Shown here: in pieces, positions 35,507 through 43,951 of the stretch
Position numbering within the stretch: position 1 is the stretch's first letter
Layout: each line of letters opens with the position of its first letter
NCBI GenBank assembly: GCA_958295805.1
Contig: OY282373.1
Location: 1,645,001-1,709,000, forward strand
Origin: an uncultured Nitrospirales bacterium
GTDB lineage: Bacteria > Nitrospirota > Nitrospiria > Nitrospirales > UBA8639
DNA length: 64,000 nucleotides
Direction: 5' to 3'
Translations under genes and position numbers: made by a program
The notes under the pieces: model-generated
What the model was told of the DNA's origin: nothing
Databases searched by the model: none
Seen by the model: the letters and a program-made list of their open reading frames with translations, nothing else

Positions 35507-38500
35507 ATGCCCAAACGAGACGACCTGCACCGCATTTTATTGATCGGCTCGGGACCGATTGTCATCGGCCAGGCCTGTGAATTTGATTATTCCGGCACCC
35601 AGGCCTGTCAGGCGCTCAGACGGGAAGGGTATGAGGTCGTGCTGATTAACAGCAATCCCGCCACGATCATGACCGATCCCGACTTGGCGAATCGCACCTA
35701 CGTCGAGCCCATCACCGCGGAAGTGGTGGAACGAATCATTGAACGGGAACGGCCTGACGCGCTGCTACCCACGATGGGCGGACAAACCGCCCTGAACGTG
35801 ACCATCGACCTGCACAAACGCGGCATTCTCGAAAAACACGACGTTCAACTGATCGGGGCCAATTACGACGCGATTATCAAGGCCGAAGATCGGGAGACGT
35901 TCAAACGGGTCATGGCAAAAATCGGGCTGGCCACTCCCTTGAGTCGATTGACCCGAACCCGCGAAGACGCCGTGAAGTTTTTGGAGATCGTCGGATTTCC
36001 GGCCATTGTGCGCCCGTCCTTTACCTTGGGCGGAACCGGCGGCAACGTCGCCTACAATCGTGAAGAATTTGAACGGGACGTTGATTGGGCCTTGCTCACG
36101 AGTCCGGTCGGCGAGGCGTTGATCGAACGTTCCTTGATCGGGTGGAAAGAATACGAACTCGAAGTCATGCGTGATCTGAACGATAACGTGGTCATCGTCT
36201 GCCCCATTGAAAACTTCGACGCCATGGGGATTCACACGGGCGACAGCATCACGGTTGCGCCCGCCATGACGTTGACGGATAAAGAGTATCAACGCATGAG
36301 GGACGCCGCAATTCGTATCATCCAGGAAGTCGGCGTGGATACCGGTGGATCAAACATTCAATTTGCCGTCAATCCGGAAAACGGGGAAATGATCGTCATT
36401 GAAATGAACCCTCGCGTCTCCCGGAGTTCCGCCTTGGCCTCCAAGGCCACCGGCTTCCCCATCGCAAAAATCGCCGCCAAACTCGCCGTAGGGTACACGC
36501 TGGACGAGATTACCAACGACGTGACCCACGTCACCAAAGCGGCGTTTGAGCCGACGATTGACTACGTGGTCGTGAAGGTTCCACGATTTGCCTTTGAAAA
36601 ATTTCACGGTTCTGATCCGACGCTGACCACTCAAATGAAATCCGTGGGGGAAGCCATGGCGTTGGGGCGAACGTTCAAGGAAGCGTTTCACAAAGCCCTG
36701 CGATCCTTGGAAATCGACCGCTGCGGGTTGGTTTCTCTCAACGCGTTGGACCATTACTTGCCGGAAGACGGTCCCAGACAGGACGCACTGGAACGCGTGC
36801 GGACGGCCACGCGCGCGCCGCATCCCGACCGCCCATGGCACGTGGCCGATGGCTTGCGTCTCGGCCTCTCGAAAGAAGAACTGTTTACGGCGACCCACGT
36901 TGATCCCTGGTTTCTGGATCAACTGGAAGAACTCGTGCTTTTTGAACGGCAGTTGCTGCGTCACGCGCGCAAGCATCCGAACGCCGATGACACAGCCGAA
37001 ACGCTGACCGTGCCGTTTCAAGAAACGGAGTCCCGCGACCTTCTCAAGGACGCAAAGCGTTTGGGATTTTCCGACGAGCGACTGGCCCAATTACTGGCGA
37101 CGACGGCCGCGGACGTTCGGGCGTTTCGTAAGACGCATCTGGCCGATCAACGGGTCACGTATTCCAGAGTGGACACCTGTGCCGCTGAATTTGAAGCGAT
37201 GACTCCTTATCTCTACTCCACGTATGGCCGAGAATGTGAAGCCCGTCCAACCAATCGGGAGAAGGTCATCATTCTGGGTGGTGGGCCGAATCGAATCGGG
37301 CAGGGGATTGAATTCGATTATTGCTGCGTTCACGCCGCGTCAGCGTTGCGGGAATTGGGCATCGAAACCATCATGATCAATTGTAATCCCGAAACCGTGA
37401 GTACGGATTATGATGCGTCCGATCGGCTCTATTTTGAGCCGCTGACCGAGGAAGACGTTCTGAACGTCATCGACGTTGAGCGCCCCATGGGAGTGGTCGT
37501 CCAATTCGGCGGACAAACCCCTCTCAAGTTGGCACTGCCGTTGGCACGAGCGGGGATTCCGATTTTAGGAACGAGTCCCGACGCCATTGACCTTGCCGAA
37601 GACCGCGAACGGTTCAGTGCGTTACTCACCACGTTGGGTCTCCGACAACCTCGCAACGGGACGGCCCGGTCCGACGAAGAAGCCTTTGCCCTTGGCTCGC
37701 GCATCGGCTATCCCGTCATTGTGCGCCCCTCCTACGTCCTGGGCGGGCGAGCCATGCAGATCGTGTATGATGAACCGTCGCTTCGACTCTACGTCAAAAC
37801 AAACGTCCTGACGCCTGCCCAATATCCACTCCTGATCGATCAATATCTCACGGACGCCGTTGAAGTGGACGTGGACGCGATTTCCGATGGAACGGACGTG
37901 GTGGTGGCCGGCGTGCTGGAGCACGTGGAAGAAGCCGGCATCCATTCCGGAGATTCCGCCTGCTCCCTGCCTCCGCACTCATTGGCCCCGGCGTTGATTG
38001 ACATCATTCGTGAACAGACCGTCGCCCTGGCGCGTGAACTTCACGTCGTCGGACTCATGAACGTTCAGTTTGCCGTGCGGGACCACGACGTGTATATATT
38101 GGAAGTCAACCCGCGTGCGTCACGAACGGTCCCGTTTGTGAGTAAAACCATTGGAGTGCCCGTGGCCAAACTCGCCATGAAAGCCATGGTCGGCCATTCG
38201 CTGCAAGACCTGCGTTTCACGACCGTTCCACCCATTCGGCACGTTGCCGTCAAGGAATCGGTGTTTCCCTTTACGAAATTCGGGAACGTTGACGTCTTAT
38301 TGGGTCCTGAAATGCGTTCGACGGGAGAGGTGATGGGGATTGATCGGGATTTCGGATGGGCGTTCGCAAAGTCTCAAGCCGCGGCAGGGTTGAGTTTGCC
38401 CCGTGCAGGAACCGTCATCATGAGCGTGAAAGACGGGGACAAACCCGGCACGCTCAAAGTGGCCAGACGCCTGCAAGCCCTCGGGTTTACGATCCAGGCC

Positions 38501-38803
38501 ACGCGGGGAACCGGCGCGTATTTACTCAAACACGGCCTCACGGTCGAGACTGTCAATAAAGTCAAGGAAGGACGCCCCCACCTGGTGGATCACATCAAGA
38601 ACCGCCGGGCGACGCTGGTCGTCAATACCGTGGGAACGACGTCTTCGCAAGCTGATTCACTTTCCATTCGACGCGAGGCCCTTCACCAGAATCTTCCCTA
38701 TTTCACCACGATTCAGGGGATTCAAGCCGCGGTGACGGCCATGGAAGTCATGACGAAATCTTCACTGACGGTCAAACCCCTGCAAGACTATCATCCGACC
38801 TGA
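35507..38803 (+). CDS. carB: Carbamoyl-phosphate synthase large subunit
   Basis: CarB makes carbamoyl phosphate from bicarbonate, ammonia and two ATP. The 1098-residue chain has the expected duplicated ATP-grasp halves. The first begins with [18 protein letters not shown], the second near residue 585 with [18 protein letters not shown]. Both carry EMNPR/EVNPR metal-binding segments. The C-terminal ~130 residues form the MGS-like regulatory domain. The ATG follows the M48 gene stop by five bases. Confidence 0.98.
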   Translation: MPKRDDLHRILLIGSGPIVIGQACEFDYSGTQACQALRREGYEVVLINSNPATIMTDPDLANRTYVEPITAEVVERIIERERPDALLPTMGGQTALNVTIDLHKRGILEKHDVQLIGANYDAIIKAEDRETFKRVMAKIGLATPLSRLTRTREDAVKFLEIVGFPAIVRPSFTLGGTGGNVAYNREEFERDVDWALLTSPVGEALIERSLIGWKEYELEVMRDLNDNVVIVCPIENFDAMGIHTGDSITVAPAMTLTDKEYQRMRDAAIRIIQEVGVDTGGSNIQFAVNPENGEMIVIEMNPRVSRSSALASKATGFPIAKIAAKLAVGYTLDEITNDVTHVTKAAFEPTIDYVVVKVPRFAFEKFHGSDPTLTTQMKSVGEAMALGRTFKEAFHKALRSLEIDRCGLVSLNALDHYLPEDGPRQDALERVRTATRAPHPDRPWHVADGLRLGLSKEELFTATHVDPWFLDQLEELVLFERQLLRHARKHPNADDTAETLTVPFQETESRDLLKDAKRLGFSDERLAQLLATTAADVRAFRKTHLADQRVTYSRVDTCAAEFEAMTPYLYSTYGRECEARPTNREKVIILGGGPNRIGQGIEFDYCCVHAASALRELGIETIMINCNPETVSTDYDASDRLYFEPLTEEDVLNVIDVERPMGVVVQFGGQTPLKLALPLARAGIPILGTSPDAIDLAEDRERFSALLTTLGLRQPRNGTARSDEEAFALGSRIGYPVIVRPSYVLGGRAMQIVYDEPSLRLYVKTNVLTPAQYPLLIDQYLTDAVEVDVDAISDGTDVVVAGVLEHVEEAGIHSGDSACSLPPHSLAPALIDIIREQTVALARELHVVGLMNVQFAVRDHDVYILEVNPRASRTVPFVSKTIGVPVAKLAMKAMVGHSLQDLRFTTVPPIRHVAVKESVFPFTKFGNVDVLLGPEMRSTGEVMGIDRDFGWAFAKSQAAAGLSLPRAGTVIMSVKDGDKPGTLKVARRLQALGFTIQATRGTGAYLLKHGLTVETVNKVKEGRPHLVDHIKNRRATLVVNTVGTTSSQADSLSIRREALHQNLPYFTTIQGIQAAVTAMEVMTKSSLTVKPLQDYHPT

Positions 38804-38858
38804 CCGCACGACGTGCTTGTCGTTTCCCTGCCGTCAATGCGCTGAACTCGGAGACGTG

Positions 38859-39332
38859 ATGGGTACACCAATTACAAAAAAGGGATTTGACGCTCTCAGG
38901 ACCGAGTTGGAACGACTACGGAAAGTCGATCGCCCGCAAAACATTCAAGACATCGCCGAAGCACGAGAGCATGGCGATTTGCGAGAAAACGCCGAATACA
39001 CCGCGGCCAAAGAACGGCAACAATTTATCGACGCCCGGATCAGCGAAGTTGAACGGAAACTGGGAGAGGCCCAGGTGATTGAGGTCGGCAGCGGCACGAG
39101 TGACACCGTGGTGTTCGGCACGACCGTCCGCCTGATGGACGTCGAATCAGAAGACGCAAAGACGTACACGCTGGTCGGCCAGGAAGAGGCCGACGTCAAA
39201 AGCGGTTCGATCTCCGTTCAATCGCCCCTTGGCCGGGCCTTGATCGGACATCGCGTCGGCGACGTGGTGCAAGTGCATCGCCCGGCGGGAATGATCGAGT
39301 ACGAAATTCAAGAAATCTTTTTCCAGGAGTAG
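38859..39332 (+). CDS. greA: Transcription elongation factor GreA
   Basis: GreA enters the RNA polymerase channel and stimulates cleavage of backtracked RNA. The 157-residue protein has the N-terminal coiled coil with the acidic tip (DIAEAREHGDLRENAEYTAA) and the C-terminal domain with SPLGRALIGHRVGD. The ATG at 38859 has GGAG upstream. It follows carB and precedes the SAM hydrolase gene on the same strand. Confidence 0.97.
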   Translation: MGTPITKKGFDALRTELERLRKVDRPQNIQDIAEAREHGDLRENAEYTAAKERQQFIDARISEVERKLGEAQVIEVGSGTSDTVVFGTTVRLMDVESEDAKTYTLVGQEEADVKSGSISVQSPLGRALIGHRVGDVVQVHRPAGMIEYEIQEIFFQE

Positions 39333-39336
39333 CCGT

Positions 39337-40137
39337 ATGCCTTCCGCCACGTCCATTTTGACGTTACTCACCGACTTCGGGGAACGCGACCACTTCGTTG
39401 CCAGCATGAAAGGGGTGATTCTGGGCATCAATCATCAGGCGCGCATCATCGACGTCTCCCATCACGTGACCCCGCACTCCATTGACGAAGCCGCGTTTCT
39501 CTTGAACGCCTGTTATCACTATTTTCCCGACGGGACCGTCCACGTCGTCGTGGTGGACCCGGGCGTCGGGTCATCACGCCGCGGGTTACTCGTCACAACG
39601 TCGCGATTTTTCTTTATCGCCCCGGACAACGGCGTGCTGACGCCCGTGTTCGAAAACGAACGGTCCGTAGAAGTTCGGCAGATCGAAAATCGTCAATTTC
39701 GCTTGGATTCGGAAGGGGCCACCTTTGACGGCCGGGATTTATTCGCCCCGTCCGCGGCTTGGCTGACGCGAGGACAGACGCCTGGAGCCTATGGCCGCTT
39801 GATCTCTGATTATGAAACGCGACCGATTCCCAAACCTGAGGTGCGGGAAGGAATCCTTCACGGTCGCGTTGCCCACGTTGACCGATTCGGCAACGCGACG
39901 ACCAACGTCACGCTCGCGGACGTTCACTCACTCCAAGCCGTCACCAAGCGTACAAGCATTTCGTTTGCAATCGGCGGCGTCACGATCAACGCGCTGAAAA
40001 CGCACTATGAGCAGGGGTCCAAAGAACAACCCGAAGCCCTCATCAACAGCAACGGGTATCTGGAAGTGTTTCTGAAAGAAGCGAGCGTCGCCGAAACGTT
40101 CAACCTCAAAGCCGGCGAGACGCTGGAGATCCAGTGA
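39337..40137 (+). CDS. SAM hydrolase / S-adenosyl-L-methionine hydroxide adenosyltransferase (DUF62)
   Basis: Members of this family split SAM to adenosine and methionine using water or hydroxide, and are related to fluorinases. The full-length 266-residue protein starts LTLLTDFGERDHFVASMKG and has VDPGVGSSRR, APDNGVLTPV and FDGRDLFAPSAAW. The last 113 codons, from LISDYETRPIPK, are repeated almost unchanged at 41835-42175 and 43085-43425. This is the only complete copy. It lies four bases after greA. Confidence 0.93.
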   Translation: MPSATSILTLLTDFGERDHFVASMKGVILGINHQARIIDVSHHVTPHSIDEAAFLLNACYHYFPDGTVHVVVVDPGVGSSRRGLLVTTSRFFFIAPDNGVLTPVFENERSVEVRQIENRQFRLDSEGATFDGRDLFAPSAAWLTRGQTPGAYGRLISDYETRPIPKPEVREGILHGRVAHVDRFGNATTNVTLADVHSLQAVTKRTSISFAIGGVTINALKTHYEQGSKEQPEALINSNGYLEVFLKEASVAETFNLKAGETLEIQ

Positions 40138-40202
40138 GAGTCGGTAGATTACAACGTAACGTTGATGGTATAATCTCCGCCAACGTCGGGATTGTTTAAG
40201 TT

Positions 40203-40730
40203 ATGACACCACCAAGTACCCTCATCCTTGACACTCATGCGTCCATCCACGAATTGGTGAAGGCTGGCATGCCCGAACGCCAGGCCGAAACCGTCGTGCG
40301 TCAACAGGCGAGGCTGCTCGAACAGAATCTCGCCACCAAACACGACATCGAAACGGTAAAACACGACATCGAAACGGTAAAACACGACATCGAAACGGTA
40401 AAGCGCGACATCGAAACCCTCCGGCAAGAAACCAAACACGACATCGAAGTGCTCCGGCAAGAAACCAAACACGACATCGAAACGGTAAAACACGACATCG
40501 AAACGGTAAAGCGCGACATCGAAACCCTCCGGCAAGAAACCAAGACCGACATCGAAACCCTCCGGCAGGAAACCAAAGCTAACATCGAAACCCTCCGACA
40601 CGACGTGGAAATATTACGGCAGGAAACCACGGCCCGCATCGAAACCGCGAAGGTTGATCTCATTAAATGGATGTTCGGTCTCGGCCTTGGTATCGCCAGT
40701 CTGGCGGTTGCCGCGGACAAGCTTTTCTGA
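40203..40730 (+). CDS. Coiled-coil membrane protein with variable repeats (DUF1640-like), copy 1
   Basis: The 175-residue product begins LILDTHASIHELVKAGMPER, like the protein at 26868. It then consists of 7- and 11-residue coiled-coil units (KHDIETV, RDIETLRQETK) and ends with one membrane segment, WMFGLGLGIASLAVAADKLF. Its first 50 and last 30 residues are nearly identical to the copy at 43491, while the coiled coil is 32 residues longer. This points to recent duplication with in-frame repeat change. Confidence 0.75.
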   Translation: MTPPSTLILDTHASIHELVKAGMPERQAETVVRQQARLLEQNLATKHDIETVKHDIETVKHDIETVKRDIETLRQETKHDIEVLRQETKHDIETVKHDIETVKRDIETLRQETKTDIETLRQETKANIETLRHDVEILRQETTARIETAKVDLIKWMFGLGLGIASLAVAADKLF

Positions 40731-40759
40731 CCACGTCCACGAACCAAGCGCATCATCGC

Positions 40760-41834
40760 TCAAGTTGTTCCGATTTTCTCCATCAACTGCCGCCGCACGT
40801 CCTTGCCATTGACGTTTCTCTCCACGACGATGAACAAACCCTGACCATTGCTTCTTTGCTCCCAAAGTGCGCCGATCGTCCGCTTTTCGGTGGTATCCGA
40901 TCCCTCTGCGATATGGGCGCCTTTGTATTCCACAATAAGAAACCGTCCATCGTTCAGGAGGGCAACGAAGTCGGGGTAGAATCTACCCGTTGCCGTCGGC
41001 AGCCGGAATGACTCAGGATGGCGGGCGACGTTGCGAATCCAGTACTTCACGTCCGGCAAGCGGTCAAGGGCCTGCGCACATTGGACTTCTTCACCGTCGA
41101 TCGCGCCGTCGAAGGCGGGCACGTTGTCGGGGCCAAGAAAATGCTTGCCCGGCTTCCAGTGTCCACGATGCCGCCGTTCATCACCGTACATACCGTCTTT
41201 GAAAGCAAAGGCCGCGTCGAAAGAAACCTCGACTTTTGCCGCGGGCGCAAAGAGACCGTGCTGATAGGCCGTCTCCCGTTCCTGCCGTCGAACGTCGTCA
41301 AGCTTGTTCGCAATTTTTCGAGCCAGCAAGAACTTGCAACGCATGAGCGCAGAGACATGGAGCGTGCGCACGTGAATCAGGTGTCCGACGAGGTCACGCA
41401 GCCATTTCAGCAGTTCGTTCTGGCGAAGGTCCGGCCCACGTACCTGTCCGTCCAGCCAGAGGGTTAACGCTTCGGGAGTCCAGCCTTCCACCGCAATGTT
41501 CAACGCAAGCTGTTCCTGCTCGTTGATGAATTGATGAGTCACACGTTTTCCGTCAATGTCGATTTCAAAGCTGCGTGCCGTTTCCCTGATCATGAATTCG
41601 TCTTCGTCCAACTTGGCCGGGTAATACAGCAGCGACCAGTCGTGATCCTCCACGAACAAGTCCGTATCAGCGAACTCCAGCTTGCCCTGAATTTCGCACG
41701 TGAGGCGCGGCACGTTGAACCGCTCACCCCGCTTGGCGGGAGACAACGACGCCTTGACCGTCGTTCGATGGTTCTCGACAGCCTCGGCAAACGCCGGACG
41801 TTTGGCCTCCGGGACCACCGCGAGCATCGCCGTT
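40760..41834 (-). pseudogene. Truncated type III restriction subunit: C-terminal nuclease half, copy 1
   Basis: The minus-strand frame matches the last ~355 residues of the Res protein at 43952-46591 almost exactly. It includes the nuclease motif YPDFVALLNDGRFLIVEYKG and ends MEKIGTT. The helicase half is absent. At its 5' side the frame runs on into antisense SAM-hydrolase DNA (to 41965), which would supply a false N-terminus. The nuclease part itself is intact, so a free-standing product is conceivable. Confidence 0.85.
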
Positions 41835-42175
41835 GCTTGATCTCCGATTATGAAACGCGACCGATTCCCAAACCCGAGGTGCGGGAAGGAATCCTTCACG
41901 GTCGCCTTGCCCACGTTGACCGATTCGGCAACGCGGCGACCAACGTCACGCTCGCGGACGTTCACTCACTCCAAGCCGTCACCAAGCGTACAAGCATTTC
42001 GTTTGCAATCGGCGGCGTCACGATCAACGCGCTGAAAACGCACTATGAGCAGGGGTCCAAAGAACAACCCGAAGCCCTCATCAACAGCAACGGGTATCTG
42101 GAAGTGTTTCTAAAAGAAGCGAGCGTCGCCGAAACGTTCAACCTCAAAACCGGCACGACGCTGGAGATTCGATGA
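41835..42175 (+). pseudogene. SAM hydrolase 3' fragment, copy 2
   Basis: The fragment encodes the last 113 residues of the SAM hydrolase (DYETRPIPKPEVREGILHGR onward). Its final residues differ slightly (KTGTTLEIR instead of KAGETLEIQ). The catalytic N-terminal two-thirds is missing, and the 5' end is joined to antisense res sequence. Confidence 0.85.
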
Positions 42176-42223
42176 GGGCCCGACGCAACACCGTAGGAAA
42201 ATGGGCACTTGTGCAGCACCGAC

Positions 42224-42619
42224 TCACTGCTTCCTCAACTCCGGAAAATACGTGGGATAGAACCCACGATCTCGCGTAAGAAAAGTATCGGCCAGAGTAA
42301 CGGCATGGGCGCCAATGAGGAAATCAGAAATGATTCGACTCCTTGGCCCGCCGTCTTGGCGGTATCGCAACCAGCGCAAGCCTGCTTCGTAGGCGATGGT
42401 GGTATTGATGGGGGAGATGGTCACGCTGATTTGGCTCAATGCCTCGTCAAGTTTAGTGCGGTCATTGAAAGCTGGAACCAATTCCGCGTACACGATGTCG
42501 CAGATGAGAATGACTCCACGGTCATAGGCGTCTCGAAGTCTTTCCTTTGACGTGGGCCCGTGGCGCTCGTCAGGGAGGAACACATCCAGTAAGACACTTG
42601 TGTCAACGGCGGTGATCAC
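42224..42619 (-). CDS. vapC: PIN-domain toxin VapC
   Basis: VapC toxins are RNases that cut tRNA or rRNA. The 131-residue protein starts with AVDTSVLLDVF, holding the first acidic residue. It has further conserved acids in IVYAELVPAF and SDFLIGAHA, and near the end LTRDRGFY. Its ATG overlaps the stop of vapB by four bases. It sits in the gap of tandem copy 2. Confidence 0.88.
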   Translation of the reverse strand: MITAVDTSVLLDVFLPDERHGPTSKERLRDAYDRGVILICDIVYAELVPAFNDRTKLDEALSQISVTISPINTTIAYEAGLRWLRYRQDGGPRSRIISDFLIGAHAVTLADTFLTRDRGFYPTYFPELRKQ

Positions 42620-42831
42620 CTTCCGCGAATATCTTTAATATAATCGTCGGTGTTCCCACTGCGACCCAGAATGGCGTACAACCGCTCCACCGGATGATTC
42701 GAAGCCGTCCGTTTTCGGATAAGCAGACCATGATTGGTCGGAGTAATCTCAACTTCGACGTTGCAATTCATGCCGAAGCGGTCCCTTAGTTGCTTGGGGA
42801 TGGTAATTTGTCCTCGTTCCGAGATACGCAT
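42616..42831 (-). CDS. vapB: AbrB/SpoVT-type antitoxin VapB
   Basis: The 71-residue protein begins MRISERGQITIPKQLRDRFG, a clear AbrB-type swapped-hairpin DNA-binding domain. The C-terminal part should bind VapC. The ATG at 42831 has GAGGAAG upstream; the longer frame to 42891 lacks a better start. Such antitoxins usually repress their own operon. Confidence 0.88.
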   Translation of the reverse strand: MRISERGQITIPKQLRDRFGMNCNVEVEITPTNHGLLIRKRTASNHPVERLYAILGRSGNTDDYIKDIRGR

Positions 42832-42920
42832 GTCTTCCTCGCATGAATGACGGTTGCATGAAATCATACTGCGCTTATCACCGCAAGGCAAGAATATCGG
42901 GTGACGTACCCCCGTTTAGG

Positions 42921-43084
42921 CAAACTCCAGCTTGCCCTGAATTTCGCACGTAAGGCGCGGTACGTTGAACGGCTCGCCCCGCTTGGCGGGAGACAACGAC
43001 GTTTCGACCGTCGTTCGATGGTTCTCGACAGCCTCGGCAAACGCCGGACGTCTGGCCTCCGGGACCACCGCGAGCATCGCCGCC
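42921..43084 (-). pseudogene. Short internal fragment of res, copy 2
   Basis: The ~55 codons encode AMLAVVPEARRPAFAEAVEN through EIQGKLEFA. They are closer to copy 1 than to the complete res gene, which reads AILATVPEAERQMFANAVEQ at the same place. The fragment is fused at one side to the vapB upstream region and at the other to SAM-hydrolase DNA. Confidence 0.8.
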
Positions 43085-43425
43085 GCTTGATCTCTGATTA
43101 TGAAACGCGACCGATTCCCAAACCTGAGGTGCGGGAAGGAATCCTTCACGGTCGCATTGCCCACGTTGACCGATTCGGCAACGCGGCGACCAACGTCACG
43201 CTCGCGGACGTTCACTCACTCCAAGCCGTCACCAAGCGTACAAGCATTTCGTTTGCAATCGGCGGCGTCACGATCAACGCGCTGAAAACGCACTATGAGC
43301 AGGGGTCCAAAGAACAACCCGAAGCCCTCATCAACAGCAACGGGTATCTGGAAGTGTTTCTGAAAGAAGCGAGCGTCGCCGAAACGTTCAACCTCAAAGC
43401 CGGCGAGACGCTGGAGATCCAGTGA
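43085..43425 (+). pseudogene. SAM hydrolase 3' fragment, copy 3
   Basis: The last 113 codons of the SAM hydrolase are repeated, ending KAGETLEIQ as in the complete gene. The N-terminal part is absent. The DNA on its 3' side (to 43490) is the same as after the complete gene, including the promoter-like spacer before the coiled-coil gene. Confidence 0.85.
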
Positions 43426-43490
43426 GAGTCGGTAGATTACAACGTAACGTTGATGGTATAATCTCCGCCAAGGTCGGGATTGTTTAAGTT

Positions 43491-43922
43491 ATGACACCAC
43501 CAAGTACCCTCATCCTTGACACTCATGCGTCCATCCACGAATTGGTGAAGGCTGGCATGCCCGAACGCCAGGCCGAAACCGTCGTGCGTCAACAGGCGAG
43601 GCTGCTCGAACAGAATCTCGCCACCAAACACGACATCGAAACGGTAAAACACGACATCGAAGTGCTCCGGCAAGAAACCAAGGCCAACATCGAAACGGTA
43701 AAGCGCGACATCGAAGTGCTCCGGCAAGAAACCAAGGCCGACATCGAAACGGTAAAACACGACATCGAAGTGCTCCAGCAAGAAACCAAGGCCAACATCG
43801 AAACCCTCCGGCAGGAAACCATGGCCCGCATCGAAACCGCGAAGGTTGATCTCATTAAATGGATGTTCGGTCTCGGCCTTGGTATCGCCAGTCTGGCGGT
43901 TGCCGCGGACAAGCTTTTCTGA
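43491..43922 (+). CDS. Coiled-coil membrane protein with variable repeats (DUF1640-like), copy 3
   Basis: The 143-residue protein has the same start (LILDTHASIHELVKAGMPER) and membrane tail as the gene at 40203. Its coiled coil is mostly made of 11-residue units such as RDIEVLRQETK and ANIETVK blocks. The mix and number of units differ from copy 1. The gene lies tail to tail with res. Confidence 0.75.
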   Translation: MTPPSTLILDTHASIHELVKAGMPERQAETVVRQQARLLEQNLATKHDIETVKHDIEVLRQETKANIETVKRDIEVLRQETKADIETVKHDIEVLQQETKANIETLRQETMARIETAKVDLIKWMFGLGLGIASLAVAADKLF

Positions 43923-43951
43923 CCACATCCACAAACCAAGCGCATCATTGC

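Larger units (their letters stand above)
39797..41834 (+). repeat. Tandem segment, copy 1 (2038 bases)
   Basis: The unit begins GCTTGATCTCTGATTATG inside the SAM hydrolase gene. It covers that gene's 3' third, the coiled-coil gene and, on the minus strand, the C-terminal part of a type III res gene. It ends at the junction with copy 2 at 41835. Copy 3 is shorter by about 96 bases, explained by three fewer 11-codon-type repeat blocks in the coiled-coil gene. Confidence 0.9.
41835..43084 (+). repeat. Tandem segment, copy 2, core replaced by VapBC
   Basis: Only the two ends of the unit remain: the SAM-hydrolase tail at 41835-42175 and a short piece of res at 42921-43084. The coiled-coil gene and most of the res part are missing, and vapB-vapC occupy the gap (42224-42831). 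The res piece starts exactly where copies 1 and 3 begin to be nearly identical (EIQGKLEFA). Confidence 0.85.

Noticed and set aside
39337-40137. SAM hydrolase as an anti-restriction SAMase of phage type
   Set aside because: The sequence is of the widespread DUF62 family, next to greA on the same strand, which looks like a chromosomal housekeeping setting.
41531-42175. Plus-strand frame joining antisense res to the SAM-hydrolase tail
   Set aside because: It is a product of the tandem junction. Only the last 113 codons match a protein family, so I list that part as a fragment instead of a gene.
42916-43215. Minus-strand frame joining antisense SAM-hydrolase DNA to a res fragment
   Set aside because: Its start lies in antisense sequence; only the short res part is real homology.
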